From Lingula anatina (lineage: Eukaryota > Brachiopoda > Lingulata > Lingulida > Lingulidae): a stretch of 64,000 nt of DNA. The translations under genes were made by a program, and so were the position numbers. Below, one piece after another: positions 46,203-58,072 of this stretch. The notes under the pieces were generated by a model. That model was not told the origin of the DNA. It searched no databases and worked only from the letters and a program-made list of their open reading frames with translations. The first letter of the stretch is position 1. Each line of letters begins with the position of its first letter. Where the stretch lies: contig NW_019775436.1 of NCBI RefSeq assembly GCF_001039355.2, positions 533,617-597,616 of the forward strand, in the 5' to 3' direction.

Positions 46203-48813
46203 CTGAAGTTAACCAGACCTTAAGACATTAGAATCACTGACTGGCTGAGATCTCCACACATCTTGCGCGCTCCATGGTAACGGGAGGTCGACACGGTAAC
46301 ACATGGCAAACACCTGACAGTCACATGACCACAGCACCGCCTTCAATTATAATATCTTCTGTTACACAGGGTCGACATTGCGTTTCCATGGAGCTGCAAG
46401 GGTGAAGAACGACGGTAACTTACTTTTCCACTGTTGTCATGGCAACAATCCACCATGCGATTTGATCTCAAAGAAATGTTCCTTTTTCATCATTTTCCTT
46501 TTTTTTTTCAATATAAAAGGGTTTAGTGACATAAAAACAAGAAATGTAATAAAATATATGTGAATATAATAATAACAACAACAACAGAAAAATAGAAACA
46601 AATGGTTTCTTCTCTCAAACACCACCACATAAAGTCAAGTGTTGAATAAAGGATAATAAGTCAAAATTTGGATGAATATTTTGAAGTAAACCAGTAGTGC
46701 CATGCTCAGAAAATGAAGGGGAACTTTGCACACATCTCTGCACTCCAACCCAATGTCTCCCACGTAGACCACATATGTGACTTGACTCAACTCCCTGCTT
46801 CCATCCCTACATTCCCTTCATAAATAATATATCAGGGCAATGGGACACAGATATCAATAAATGAAAATTTTTTTTAGGTTCTCCATTTATTTACCATCAG
46901 GCAATGAAGGATGAATGGATTTGATTTCTCTACTGGTTTAGGTCCTATCCATCATCAGTCTGACTTAAAATTTTGAAGGGTGAATGGTTTTGGATTTGTG
47001 TGGCATTGGGATGACCTGTTATACTTTTTGTGGTTTCTACATTAATATTTAAATACAGTATGGAAAAGACTTCACAGATATTTATTTGTGTAAATAATAC
47101 AAGGACGACCTGTTTAGATTAAACAGGGTAGGGCTTTATCAATAATCTAGAATTAGGTTTTATGTTCTCTCTCTCTCTTTCCCCTCTTAGTTAATATAGT
47201 ATATAATTGCTAATAATCAAAGTGAGTTGATATATTAAACCGTGCTACCTAATGTCTCCTGGCGTTTTATTAAAGAGAGAGAAAAGAGAAAGAGAATAAC
47301 CGAAATAATAAAATACCAACAGAAAGAAAAGTTTAATCATATCAAATCAAATCAAAGTAAAGAAACATAATACCAAGCCCTAAAAAGACTGACAAATAAA
47401 AGAACTGCATAAATGTCATAACCAGCTGACTAAAATTAAAATACCTACTAGCGTGTTTTATTCATTTTTCAACAAAAACAGACAAGGGACGCATGTGGGT
47501 TGGTTGAAGATGCTGGCTGAAGCAACAAAGAGTTACAACAGACACATTCACTAATCATCCATACCATGATTTCCTCTTTTCTTTTTTATTTCATACAAAA
47601 CTCCATGATATGGTTAATTAAGTCTTATGGAAAGGTCTGCATTTTGATATAACATTACACCTAACAACTTGACTCATTATGAATTGTCCTATGCAGTTCA
47701 AGCTGACCTCGTCTAAACTTTGGGTGTTTATTGCAAAGTTGAAGTGATGACTACTCTTCATTTTGGCAGGAAAAGTGTTATTTCCAAGGGAAACAACAAT
47801 TTTCTCCTACTTTCCAACGGTTAATGAATCTGATCTGACATTCATAGCTAGTCAATTGTTTTTATTTTATTTTATTTTATTTATTCTTTTTTTTATTTTT
47901 TTTTCCATTTTTTGTAATATCTCTTAAAAGATTATTATGCAGGCCAGGGTAGTCACCTATAAAGGTTTGCCATGTTTTTATTTTGAAATTTTGAATCTAG
48001 TACGAAGAGTTATCATCCTTATTACTAAATCATAATTTTCGTGAACTAACAAAAACAGCAGAGCTCTAGTTCAAGTTCAATACAATCTCCATTTACTTGG
48101 CAAGGTTCTGACCACACTACAAATTTGAGAGATACCATTTTCTCTGCTATTTTTTTTATCCTTGCCCAATAAATACTCTTCCTCAATACATATAGAGTAC
48201 AATTATAGGGTACAAGACAAAACATGACCTTTCAGGCCTAGACCTAGGAGGGAGAGCAAAGGAGCTCTGTACCAGTCTCTGTGAGGTTAAGAATAGGGTG
48301 GCACATGAGCCTCTTGGATTTTGATGAAAATTGGTGTATTTGTTCATCTAAGTCCCAAACCATCATAATGGATATTGGTTTGTTTGTACCCCCCTCGGTT
48401 GGTATTGTAATAGGACTTGGATAAAGGTAGCAACTGTTTACCCCGTACTATAAAACAGCAACCAGGGACTACTAGTTCAACCTTTTCCAGTGGTCCCCAG
48501 TAACATCCTTCCTCCATAATTCTTCAATTACCAATGCAAACACAATACATGGGGCGAGAGATTGCATTTGCCGCCAGCCACATGTTCATTGCCTTTCTGA
48601 CCTTAGGATTCGATAAAGGTTTTGGGCAACAGGCCAGCTTCTGGGGCCATTGAAGGGAGATTTCTCCTTACAGAACGGGCAAAGGACGGGTTAAAAAACA
48701 GTCTCTGGGCCCCATATGGTACCAGTCCATTGGGAGCCATGGTAGGAGTGCCTACACCCTAATACTAATTTAACACTACCAGAAGGGTCACAGGGTTCTT
48801 TTTTATGGATTTA

Positions 48814-48819
<6 letters not shown>

Positions 48820-48865
<46 letters not shown>
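48820..48865. repeat. (GT)n microsatellite followed by G-run
   Basis: About 22 GT pairs and then TATGGGGGGGGGGGG, in the zinc-finger gene intron. Confidence 0.95.
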
Positions 48866-48867
<2 letters not shown>

Positions 48868-49927
48868 GGGGGGGGGGGCTGCTTGATTTGGTAGATCAAC
48901 AAGCAGCAAAGCTGTAAAATGTACCAACATAAAAGCAAATGATGATGCACATATTGGTTATTCTGTTATTTTCGATGCAATTTTAGACCCTGCTTAAAAC
49001 AGTTTAATCCTGGGACTAAATGATCTGCAGAAAATGGTCAGATCATGCTGAGATTGCATCTCAACCTATATTTTACTAATATTCATCGGTTCTGTAAGTT
49101 TGAAGACAAAAAGTCTAACAGTTTTTGACTTATTGTGCTGTCTGTGAAAGTGCAAGGTGGTGCTGACGCCACCTACTATGGCGACAGACGCAGGTGATGG
49201 CTATACAGACAACCAATCAGACCTCCATGGAAAATTGCATTCATTTATGATTAAGGTGACCTACTGTTAATCAAACTATGCCTCACAGCAAAAGGGTTTT
49301 CTTTTTGAAATATATATGAGAAGAAAGCCACAATATATGAATATTGCATTTTGAAAGGTAGGTCAAGTTAATGAGACTGTAGAAATAAGAAAATCAAAAG
49401 TATGCATCCTTCAACTTTGCATGAATTTTAATGAATCAAATTTGCTATTCATTTGGTTATTGGCAATTAGTTGAAAGGGGGGGGGGGGGGGGGGGGGCAG
49501 CGATCACAAAGACCAAACGCCCACCATGCCACATTTAGATTGGGGTCACAATGACATAGGAGTACAAATTTTTTTCCATTTCTTTTAAATATGAGACCAT
49601 GGAGGAAAATAATACAGGAAAATAATAATAAATTATTCAAACAAATTCTGTTACCAAGTTCGCTCAAGCTAGAGTTTTCAAGTTCATAATCATGTGATTT
49701 CTTGTAACATAAATTATTATGGAAAATATTAAAAATTCTTTGTGAGATTGGACAAGTAAAACGCATTTCAATTTGAAGTTCTGCAACATCCAGACACACG
49801 TACGTGTTATTTCTTTCTCTCTCTCTCTGAAACAGACACACACACGCACGCACGCACGCACACACACACACACTAAAGTATTTGCATGAAATGAAAAAAG
49901 TTCACGAAGAAAACCATGCAATCCTAC

Positions 49928-50139
49928 CTGCTCACACATTTTACACTGGTAACTCTTCCCGCTGGCAGCTTTTGGTTTCACCGGTTGTGGAACGACAAGT
50001 TGATTCGGAGAGAGCGGTGTTGTGGGGCTCTTGTTAATGGGCGACGAATGGTGGGACTCCGGTGATGGCGTCTGGGGGACACTAGCAACACCACTGGTGA
50101 ATTGTCGAGGAGGGAACAAAATGTCTTGATTTAGGTTTT
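49928..50139 (-). CDS. rn: Zinc-finger gene shared internal exon ending in half a finger
   Basis: Minus-strand exon of 212 bases: acceptor CTTTTCCAG|AAAACCTAAATC (phase 1 entry) and donor GAGCAG|gtaggat (phase 0 exit). It encodes (E)NLNQDILFPPRQF, a Ser/Pro/Thr-rich linker (PQTPSPESHHSSPINKSP), and ends GKSYQCKMCEQ, the CxxC half of a C2H2 finger. Both downstream candidate acceptors, at 46016 (MFESKSDMLVH) and 36105 (RFTTKSEAVQH), restore a finger with exactly 12 residues between the second Cys and the first His. It is thus the branch-point exon for modules A and B. Its entry phase fits the exon ending at 51836, where TTT G joins AA to give Glu. Confidence 0.85.
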
Positions 50140-51835
50140 CTGGAAAAGATGGAATGAGGCAAATTGTGATTTATATGAGAGAGCTGACCTCCAAGACCAA
50201 CTTCTGTCATTTTTGCTTCCAATAACAGAAACTGTTCAGGCGAATGATATATTTCAGTGAATAAAATATAAAAGTTGGTAAAATGTGTTGAAAATTTCAA
50301 ACCTTGCAGTTTTATAGATTGGCTGAGATCCCTTTTTTTCTATTTCACCTTCATATGCTATACAGGCTCTGAATACCCATGCTTTTTCAGTTTAAAACAT
50401 ATTATAAGGTATTTTTCCACTATGGTAAAAATATAACCTCTTTTTTCCACTACAATATTAAATAAATGAAGCTTCAAGCTTCACTAATGTTAATAGTTGA
50501 TCAAGCTCCATGCATGCGGGTCTTGTCCCGAAACAATTGGAGATAAAAAAGGCTGAAGAGTTGTACACTGAACGACACAATTATGGTGGCTTTTTCAAAG
50601 GTGAAAAAAAAATGATGATTTGACAAAGACTGAAAAAAAAAATTAGAGAATGAAGGTAAATTATGTATTTTTGTTTAAACACATATGGGCAATTGACTGG
50701 TGAGATACATTAAATGTAATATACTTAAGGTTAACGTTCTGCTCATGTTTAGATATTTTGTCACTTAAACTTCTTTCACTCATTCAAAGCATTCGTTTCT
50801 AAAACGGTTTTCAAAATTCTCTTTCAACCTGAGTGAAAATCACAGTAATTATGGACAAAGTTAAAACAATAATTTCTTTTCAAAAACCTCAGAGAAGTGT
50901 GTGTGCGCGTGCGGGTGTGTGTGTGTAGGGTCTCACAAACAGGAGACACATCAAGAAAGACATCAAGAAAGACAGAGCTGCAGAAATTGCGATGAGGGTA
51001 AAAGAACGATGGACCACCATTATTGTCAATGCCTGTCAGTCATCTTTTCTTAATCTTAACTTTTTTCACCAATTTAATGTCTTTTGCAATGCTGCAAACC
51101 TCACGAGTTTCTCGTAAGATTACATCTTTTTGGCAGTTTTTTTCTGCCTCAATACTGTTCTTCAAACTTTTTCTTTACCAAGGCATTTGAAGTCTTTAAG
51201 GGGAACACCACTTTTTGTGGCTTTAGTATGTTTTTCGGGAATACGATGATAAGTTAGAAATATGTGTGTTGTTTGTAAACATATATATGTGAAAACATGA
51301 TATCTGAAGCTTACACATGATGAAATTTGCATTAAAAAATAAAACCAATAATTAAATAAAAACAAAAAACATATACAACAACAGCAAAAGTAAAATAACT
51401 ATTCAAGATTTTAAATTCTAAAATATAAAATATGCAAAAAAAATGTAATTATATCTTTGTTACCTTTAATTAATTGAAATAAATTATGCGAGACATTTAT
51501 TTCGGCCATCTTGGATCATACAATCTTTGGTCAACATACTAGTAAATTTCCTTCTGCCTTCTTTGGTTGATTCCAATTTTGAAAAAAATCACCTTTCTAA
51601 GGCCAAATTATGTAACAACAACAACAACAACAACAACAACAAACAAAAAAATCGAGTTCCCCAACCTTCCATCTTGTAAAGCACACCAGGAGTCCGAACC
51701 AGCCCTCCATATGTGGTGACTCATTTTTTCAGTGCTTTGTTTCCCAACCATCTTGAACTGCCTATGATTCAGTAAAAAAAAAAAAAAAAATGGAAGGGGA
51801 GAAAAAACCCTACAGACAGTTCTAATTCAACCTAC
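50140..51835 (-). other. Intron between the first visible coding exon and the shared finger exon
   Basis: About 1.7 kb of AT-rich intron with an AAC repeat near 51614-51643, an A-run near 51774-51790 and a GT-rich patch at 50896-50930. No exon is seen. Confidence 0.6.
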
Positions 51836-51908
51836 CAAACCAGAAGCAATCCGGAGAGAATCCCTCAAACTTCATGCTTCCTTGGTCGTGTAGAGAGGTC
51901 AAACCCAT
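51836..51908 (-). CDS. rn: Zinc-finger gene upstream coding exon (5' limit uncertain)
   Basis: Minus-strand frame ending at the donor TGGTTTG|gtaggt (phase 1). From the ATG at 51908 it reads MGLTSLHDQGSMKFEGFSPD then CFWF. The frame stays open upstream for about 20 more codons (including ALDFLYSPFDRNP) before a stop, with no convincing acceptor, so this may be the first coding exon starting at 51908 or at the ATG at 51875, or part of a longer exon. The phase joins the exon 49928-50139 to give FWFENLNQDI. Total lengths with this start would be about 508 residues for isoform A and 461 for isoform B. Confidence 0.6.
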
Positions 51909-53022
51909 AGAGGGGTTTCTGTCAAAAGGACTGTACAAGAAATCCAGCGCTATTCCGTTCTGTCCTCCTTTTGTGCCCGCGCTACTATTTCACTTCAACA
52001 CGTTCCACAACTGCCAACCACTTCCCAAAGCCTTTGTACCCAAATATTTAGGCCAAGCTGTCAGGAGTCTGGGCTAGCAGCGGGAACCCATTTGGAAAAA
52101 AAGACTGGCAAGCCCAGAATATTGGCAACTCCAGTTAAATTCCACCCTAATAGAGAGTACAAGCGGTTCCAGGTGAAAATGAAACCTGTGGGCTGCTTTG
52201 ACCACCAAATTCTATCATGAGGGCAAACAAACAGTTACAGTGACTCTTTTAACCTCTGGTTTTAGGTCCTCGTGTAATAGCGTGTCTGGATTACAAAACA
52301 GACAATTTAAGGTAGGGTGCCTCCAATTGGCGGCCTGGTGGCTTACAGCAAGGATTATATTACGCCCGTCTGGAGTCCATTTCACTAACAGGCTCTTAAT
52401 ACATTGCGGCCTTGTTCTGATAGCTAGCACTGCACCAGTTCCCATATTCTCCATGCCATAAGGCACATGGTTGACCTTTCAATACTGGGACGTGCAATGT
52501 GCTTGTTCCTTGTTACCAAGAGCTGATAAGTTTGAATTTCTCTCAATTAAAACCACTTCTCACTTCATTTTAATTCAATAAATTTCCTGCTTTTTCCTCC
52601 CATTGCATCAGATTAAATAAGGTTAATGGCATCTTTTAGATGGCAGCCAACAATAACTTCTCGTTGTTCTGTGTATAAGCATGCCTTTTTTAGTAGAAAC
52701 AATTTTTTAAAAACTGTTATAAATGTCTTACAAATCATTTTTTATCCACAATTAAGTGATGAGAATAATAAACATTTATTCATCTTTTCTTCCTAACTCC
52801 ATGCTTAAGGAAATATTGGTTCTTTGTCCTGTCTCTTACCTACAAACACCTCATAATTTTAAATAGCCTTAAGAGGTTTTAAATTGGCCCTGAAAAGACC
52901 TGTTTTTTCCCCTTCTTAATTTAGCTCTTTTTATAACCAATAGCTTACTTTTTTCTACATAATCATCAGCTCTTTTTATTTCATTCTGCTTAACTTCCAG
53001 GCAAAACAACAACAAAAAGCTC
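51909..53022. other. 5' flank or intron of the zinc-finger gene
   Basis: Bases 51909-52500 are less AT-rich than their neighbours and contain an 83-codon minus-strand frame (52215-52466) without recognisable homology or splice context. This could be promoter or conserved non-coding sequence of the zinc-finger gene. 52500-53022 is AT-rich and featureless. Confidence 0.35.
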
Positions 53023-53741
53023 AGTTTGACCATTTCATACTTTTAACAAAGTGCAAGACCTTTGTGTAAAGTGCCACACACATACACGCCCGCGTGCACA
53101 CAGACACACACACACATTCAAGCATAATCATGATATACATATTAGGTGGCTTACAAATCACAATCATAATCTGTTTCATAAAGTATTTACACCAATTATA
53201 TTCCCTGTGCTTTTTAATCAAACACCAAAAGATACACAAGTTCTCTGCTAATCAGTCTTCTGCCATACTGAAGATACACTCACACAATGAAAATATGAGT
53301 CTAAAAATAAACACTGAAGAATATTTAAACTAATTTATCAGCATACTATTTAGCTTCTTTTTTTTTCCACCTCAGAAAGGTGTATTATCAGGCAAACCAA
53401 TTTGATCCTCACTGGTGTAGTGAGGTATGAAGTCACCCGCTGAATTGATGAGGTTTATCATTAGAGTCTCAAGTCACATGTTTGCACAGCCTTACCTCAC
53501 CATATTAATCGATTAAGTGGGGAAGTATAAATGCAAAGGCCCATTAAAAAAACAAAGCACAATTTGCCTGCATGAGACCTATTAGCAAGCTCGACATGTC
53601 AATTGCTCGTTGCCATCGTATAAACTTTGTCAGCCTACACAGTACCTGACAAAAAGCTATCCATTTAATTGTTTTCGAGGTTCTTTTGATGTTGTTGGAA
53701 TTTTTTAGTAGGGAAGACAATAAGCAAGACAGAGAGCAAAG

Positions 53742-53949
53742 GCGGCACTCACAACCAAAGATGATCCACAAACTAACAGATCATCAGATCAAACATGGCC
53801 GACCCACTTGAACGCTCACTGCGTAATACCAGCAGTAAAATCTTTTCAGTGTCTTTTAGGAGATGATGCAACAAGCTTTCAAGTGGCTCGGCCATATTTG
53901 GTCCGCGGATCTGTTAGTCCATGGATCAACTTGTTCTGAATCCACCCTT
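53742..53949. mobile_element. Harbinger-like MITE (in duplication copy A)
   Basis: Arms read ACTAACAGATCATCAGATCA on the left and, on the minus strand, GACTAACAGATCCGCGGACC then AAATATGGCCGAGCCACTTG on the right. Boundaries are approximate. Confidence 0.6.
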
Positions 53950-53950
53950 A

Positions 53951-54080
53951 GAATGAAAGGGAAAGAGGGAGTAGGAGAGGAAGAATGAAAAGGAAAGAGG
54001 GAGTAGGAGAGGAAGAATGAAAGAGAAAGAGGGAGTAGGAGAGGAAGAATGAAAGGGAAAGAGGGAGTAGGAGAGGAAGA
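53951..54080. repeat. 32-bp purine minisatellite, four units
   Basis: The unit contains GGGAAAGAGGGAGTAGGAGA followed by GGAAGAATGAAA. There are four units here and one in copy B near 58072-58103. Confidence 0.9.
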
Positions 54081-55066
54081 AATACATCACCATATATTTA
54101 AGAAATAGTTGTTTGCAAAGAAACCTCAATCAATCTAAAACTTATGTGTTTTTTAAAAAAATTTAGAGGGTTGCACCAGATCATATGTACTTCTCACATT
54201 GTCTAAAAAATAAATAACTAGAAAATAATTCTAAAAATAAACAATGCTTGAATATACAAACAGCAAAACTAATATCAATTTACTTGAAAATAGACCAAAC
54301 CCATTCTCTTAAATGTTCCGAGGTAATGATGGTTGAGGCTGTAAAATCAAGTTTTGGCGCCTGTTCCTCAATTTTCTCTAGTTTTTTTTTCCCTTGAATC
54401 TCAATCACTCAACTGCTCGCAAGATTAACCTTCAACTAACCGCAACTGTGAAAACAATTCCATTTTTTTTCACAGAGGTATGTTTATCTGGAACAATGCA
54501 CAGTGCAATGTTCTAAAGCCTTAAAACTCATTTTAACACTTTGAATCTCTTTTTCCATCTCCTCCTCCTCCTCTCTCTCTCCCCAACTTCCCTCATCCCT
54601 CCCTTCTCTCTCTCTCTCACGCACACACACACGCACACAAAAATACACACACAAACACACATATGCCCTGCCATTTCCTTTTGCTCTCTGTTACTTTGTT
54701 GAAAATACATATTCCGCATTCAGAAAGTTGTTACTAGTTATATGTCTATGGATAAGAACCAGACACCTAAGTCGTCTACCTGATGACCTCATTCATCTAC
54801 CAATGGTTCTAGTTAGTGAGAGGAATGAAACACGAAACAGCTTCACTGGTGTTTTCCAGGAAATAATGTCACTGAGTTATGCAACCAAAATTGCAGTCAA
54901 TTAGAATACATTTTTCCCAAAACAGCTAAATATTCAGACTTATTGCTTTTCTAATATCTTTTTGTGTCACGACACATTTTCATCATGGATTGAGGCTCTA
55001 GATCTAGGTGGTATATAGACAAGAGGTTTTTACCAGTAGGAGTGCAGCTAGCACCACCCTCCTCTG

Positions 55067-55067
<1 letters not shown>

Positions 55068-55119
<52 letters not shown>
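55068..55119. repeat. (CT)n microsatellite
   Basis: About 25 CT pairs. Copy B has only about 11 at 59117-59139. Confidence 0.95.
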
Positions 55120-55122
<3 letters not shown>

Positions 55123-56989
55123 GGACCTGTGTAAGAAACATGGCAACATTTTTTCAAGCCCAAAAAAGTTTTTCCTACTATTTCAAAGCATTTCTGTCAG
55201 TTGACACTCTTAACATTAGAGATCATCATTTCAGTAAACCTCAGGTAAGGAAACATTTAAATGGTACAATCTTAGAAAAAATCTTTGCAAAAAAGAAAAA
55301 AAGTTTTGCTATAGCACACAATCTAAAAGAGCATCACCTACACTTTCCATGCAGAGCTTTTGATACAATTCTTCCAATAAAGCAAGTTTTCACATTTTTT
55401 TCAAGTGATAGCCTTCCATCAGATGAAACTAGCACTATGACATCTTTTGTTTGAGCCGAATTCAAAAATCACATGCAAATACCACCAAACATATATATTT
55501 TACTTTCAATAATTCAGTCAAGGCAAATTGCCTCTTTGCCTTTTTTTTTTATTTGGAAAAATTATATTGTTTTGCCAGAGCAAGATTTGCTAGATTTTCT
55601 CTCCACACATAATTTGAACGAAATATTTATAAGCCTCGCCTGTACATATAATAATGGGAAGAAACACTTTATCACAGCCCAGAACCCAAGGCCAAAAGAT
55701 CGCCTCCCAATCCGCCTATCAGACCCAACTGGTGGGTGAACTTTGATACAAAGTAACAAAGCCCATGCAATTCTCAGAGACTTAAAGGTCTTAATCGACT
55801 GATAAATGGATCGAGTTCCCTTTTAATGATCAGGAGGCTTCTGCAGTTCATGGCTCCTTTTTTCCCCCTGCCGAGACATCTCCTTCTAGAATATAACCAG
55901 CATAGTTTTACAGATGAGCTACCAAGATAAAGAGATCACTATCAAAGCATATTAAATGGGTGTATTTCCCATACTGATATTATTATATTAATTTCAGATA
56001 AAATATACTAAATGGTAAGAGCCTCCCCCTCCCTCGCCCTCCCCCAGAATCAAGAGTTTATTTCTTTACTAGATACAGAGACACCTTATGTGATATGTGG
56101 AAGATGCACTAATTATACCATTACATCATCATTACTCATTTTAAAACTGATATTATTTCTTATGCCTCTCATTAACATAGGAACTTAGCCTTGGCAACCA
56201 TTCTCCACAGCACTCAAATCTCAAATATGACACAAAAAAAACCCAACAGGATAATTTCTTCCTTTTTCTGCCCCTGAAGTCATGCACGTAGTCTATTAAA
56301 CCTGGTTATGTGTCATAACAGGACAAAACACGAAATTCCCAATACATGACGACTCATCGCCGTTTGCCCTGCATATTGACAGAGAATATTAATGCACTCA
56401 GACACTCAACCTTGAGACATAGCCAAACGCAATCCCGCAATCCCCACCACCTGTTTACTTAGAATATCGACTCCAAACTGAAAAGCACTTAACAATCTTT
56501 TGGCTGCATGATCTTCAGTGTTATGATGCCACAGACTTTCGTGATTTCCACCCATTAAACATGACATATGAAGGGGATAATATCCTCTGGCTTAGAAAAA
56601 AAAAAAAAGGAGATTACTGTGACACTCTCCCCAAACCAAAATCTGAGAGTTTAACTATGGCAACCCCTTTCCTTTTCTGAAAACAATTTTTGACATTTAA
56701 TTATCTAACAGATCATTCATGGCAACACCTTAAATGACATACTAAAAATCTAATGAGCATATGCATCTATGTATCTTCTTCTTTATGGTGATCATTTGAG
56801 AAGTTTGCTGATTTTTTAAAAAGGAATTTTACCCCCTCCCCCCCTTTAGAATAAACCTTGAAAAGGTCAAGGTGAATCATTAGGCAACTTGATCCAATAG
56901 CTCCATGAGAGGTATTGGTTCACTCATCCCATTCATCACAAATCTGTGACAGTCAGACAGACAGAGACTATTCATGGAAGTTTGTCTGG

Positions 56990-57023
<34 letters not shown>

Positions 57024-57144
57024 CAACCAATCTTCAAAGAATCCACTTTTATGTCAACATCAAAGAGCTGATATAATCACATAGTCGGACTATCAAGGCC
57101 AGGGCATCTTATACACGTCCAAGACTCCATTCTCATGGACACAA

Positions 57145-57145
57145 N
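57145..57145. other. Assembly join (single N) between duplication copies
   Basis: One N lies exactly at the border of the two 4.1 kb copies. The last bases of copy A (CTCATGGACACAA) correspond to the end of copy B (CTCATAGACACC). Confidence 0.95.
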
Positions 57146-57869
57146 AGTTTGACCATTTAAAACTTTTAACAAAGTGCGAGACCTTTGTGTAAAGTGCCAC
57201 ACACATACACGCCCGCGTGCACACAGACACACACACACATTCAAGCATAATCATGATATACATATTAGGTGGCTTACAAATCACAATCATAATCTGTTTC
57301 ATAAAGTATTTTCACCAATTATATTACCTGTGCTTTTTAATCAGACACCAAAAGATACACAAGTTCTCTGCTAGTCTTCTGCCATACTGAAGATACACTC
57401 ACACAATGAAAATATGAGTCTAAAAATAAACACTGAAGAATATTTAAACTAATTTTTATCAGCATACTATTTAGCTTCTTTTTTTCCACCTCAGAAAGGT
57501 GTATTATCAGGCAAACCAATTTGATCCTCACTGGTGTAGTGAGGTATGAAGTCACCCGCTGAATTGATGAGGTTTATCATTAGAGTCTCAAGTCACATGT
57601 TTGCACAGCCTTACCTCACCATATTAATCGATTAAGTGGGGAAGTATAAATGCAAAGGCCCATTAAAAAAACAAAGCACAATTTGCCTGCATGAGACCTA
57701 TTAGCAAGCTCGACATGTCAATTGCTTGTTGCCATCGTATAAACTTTGTCAGCGTATACAGTACCTGACAAAAAGCTATCCATTTAATTGTTTTCGGGGT
57801 TCTTTTGATGTTGTTGGAATTTTTTAGTAGGGAAGACAATAAGCAAGACAGAGAGCAAAGGCAGCACTC

Positions 57870-58072
57870 ACAACCAAAGATGATCCACAAACTAACAGAT
57901 CCTCAGATCAAACATGGCCGACCCACTTGAACGCTCACTGCGTAATACCAGCAGGAAATCTTTTCAGTGTCTTTTAGGAGATGATGCAACAAGCTTTCAA
58001 GTGGCTCGGCCATATTTGGTCCGCGGATCTGTTAGTCCATGGATCAGCTCGTTCTGAATCCACCCTTAGAAT
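57870..58072. mobile_element. Harbinger-like MITE (in duplication copy B)
   Basis: Duplicate of the element at 53742-53949 with a few substitutions, same arms and flanks. Confidence 0.6.

Larger units (their letters stand above)
46017..49927 (-). other. Intron upstream of zinc-finger module A
   Basis: About 3.9 kb. It holds a possible small alternative exon (46071-46202, described separately), a GT repeat at 48820-48865 next to a G-run (48867-48878), and a G-run of about 20 at 49478-49498. The segment 48540-48760 is richer in GC and more complex than its surroundings but shows no splice-bounded frame. Confidence 0.6.
53023..57144. repeat. 4.1 kb direct duplication, copy A
   Basis: Starts AGTTTGACCATTT and ends at the single N at 57145. 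It matches copy B (57146-61490) over its whole length with scattered single-base differences and microsatellite length changes. No coding exon is seen. It contains a Harbinger-like MITE (53742-53949), a 32-bp minisatellite with four units (53951-54080), and CT repeats (54571-54620, 55072-55118). The nature of the duplication is discussed under findings. Confidence 0.93.

Noticed and set aside
52215-52466. 83-codon minus-strand frame
   Set aside because: No recognisable family, no paired splice sites, no suitable phase with the zinc-finger gene; kept only as possible regulatory DNA.
55562-55759. 65-codon minus-strand frame conserved in both duplication copies (also 59585-59782)
   Set aside because: Conservation between likely alleles says nothing about coding, and no splice context or homology is visible.
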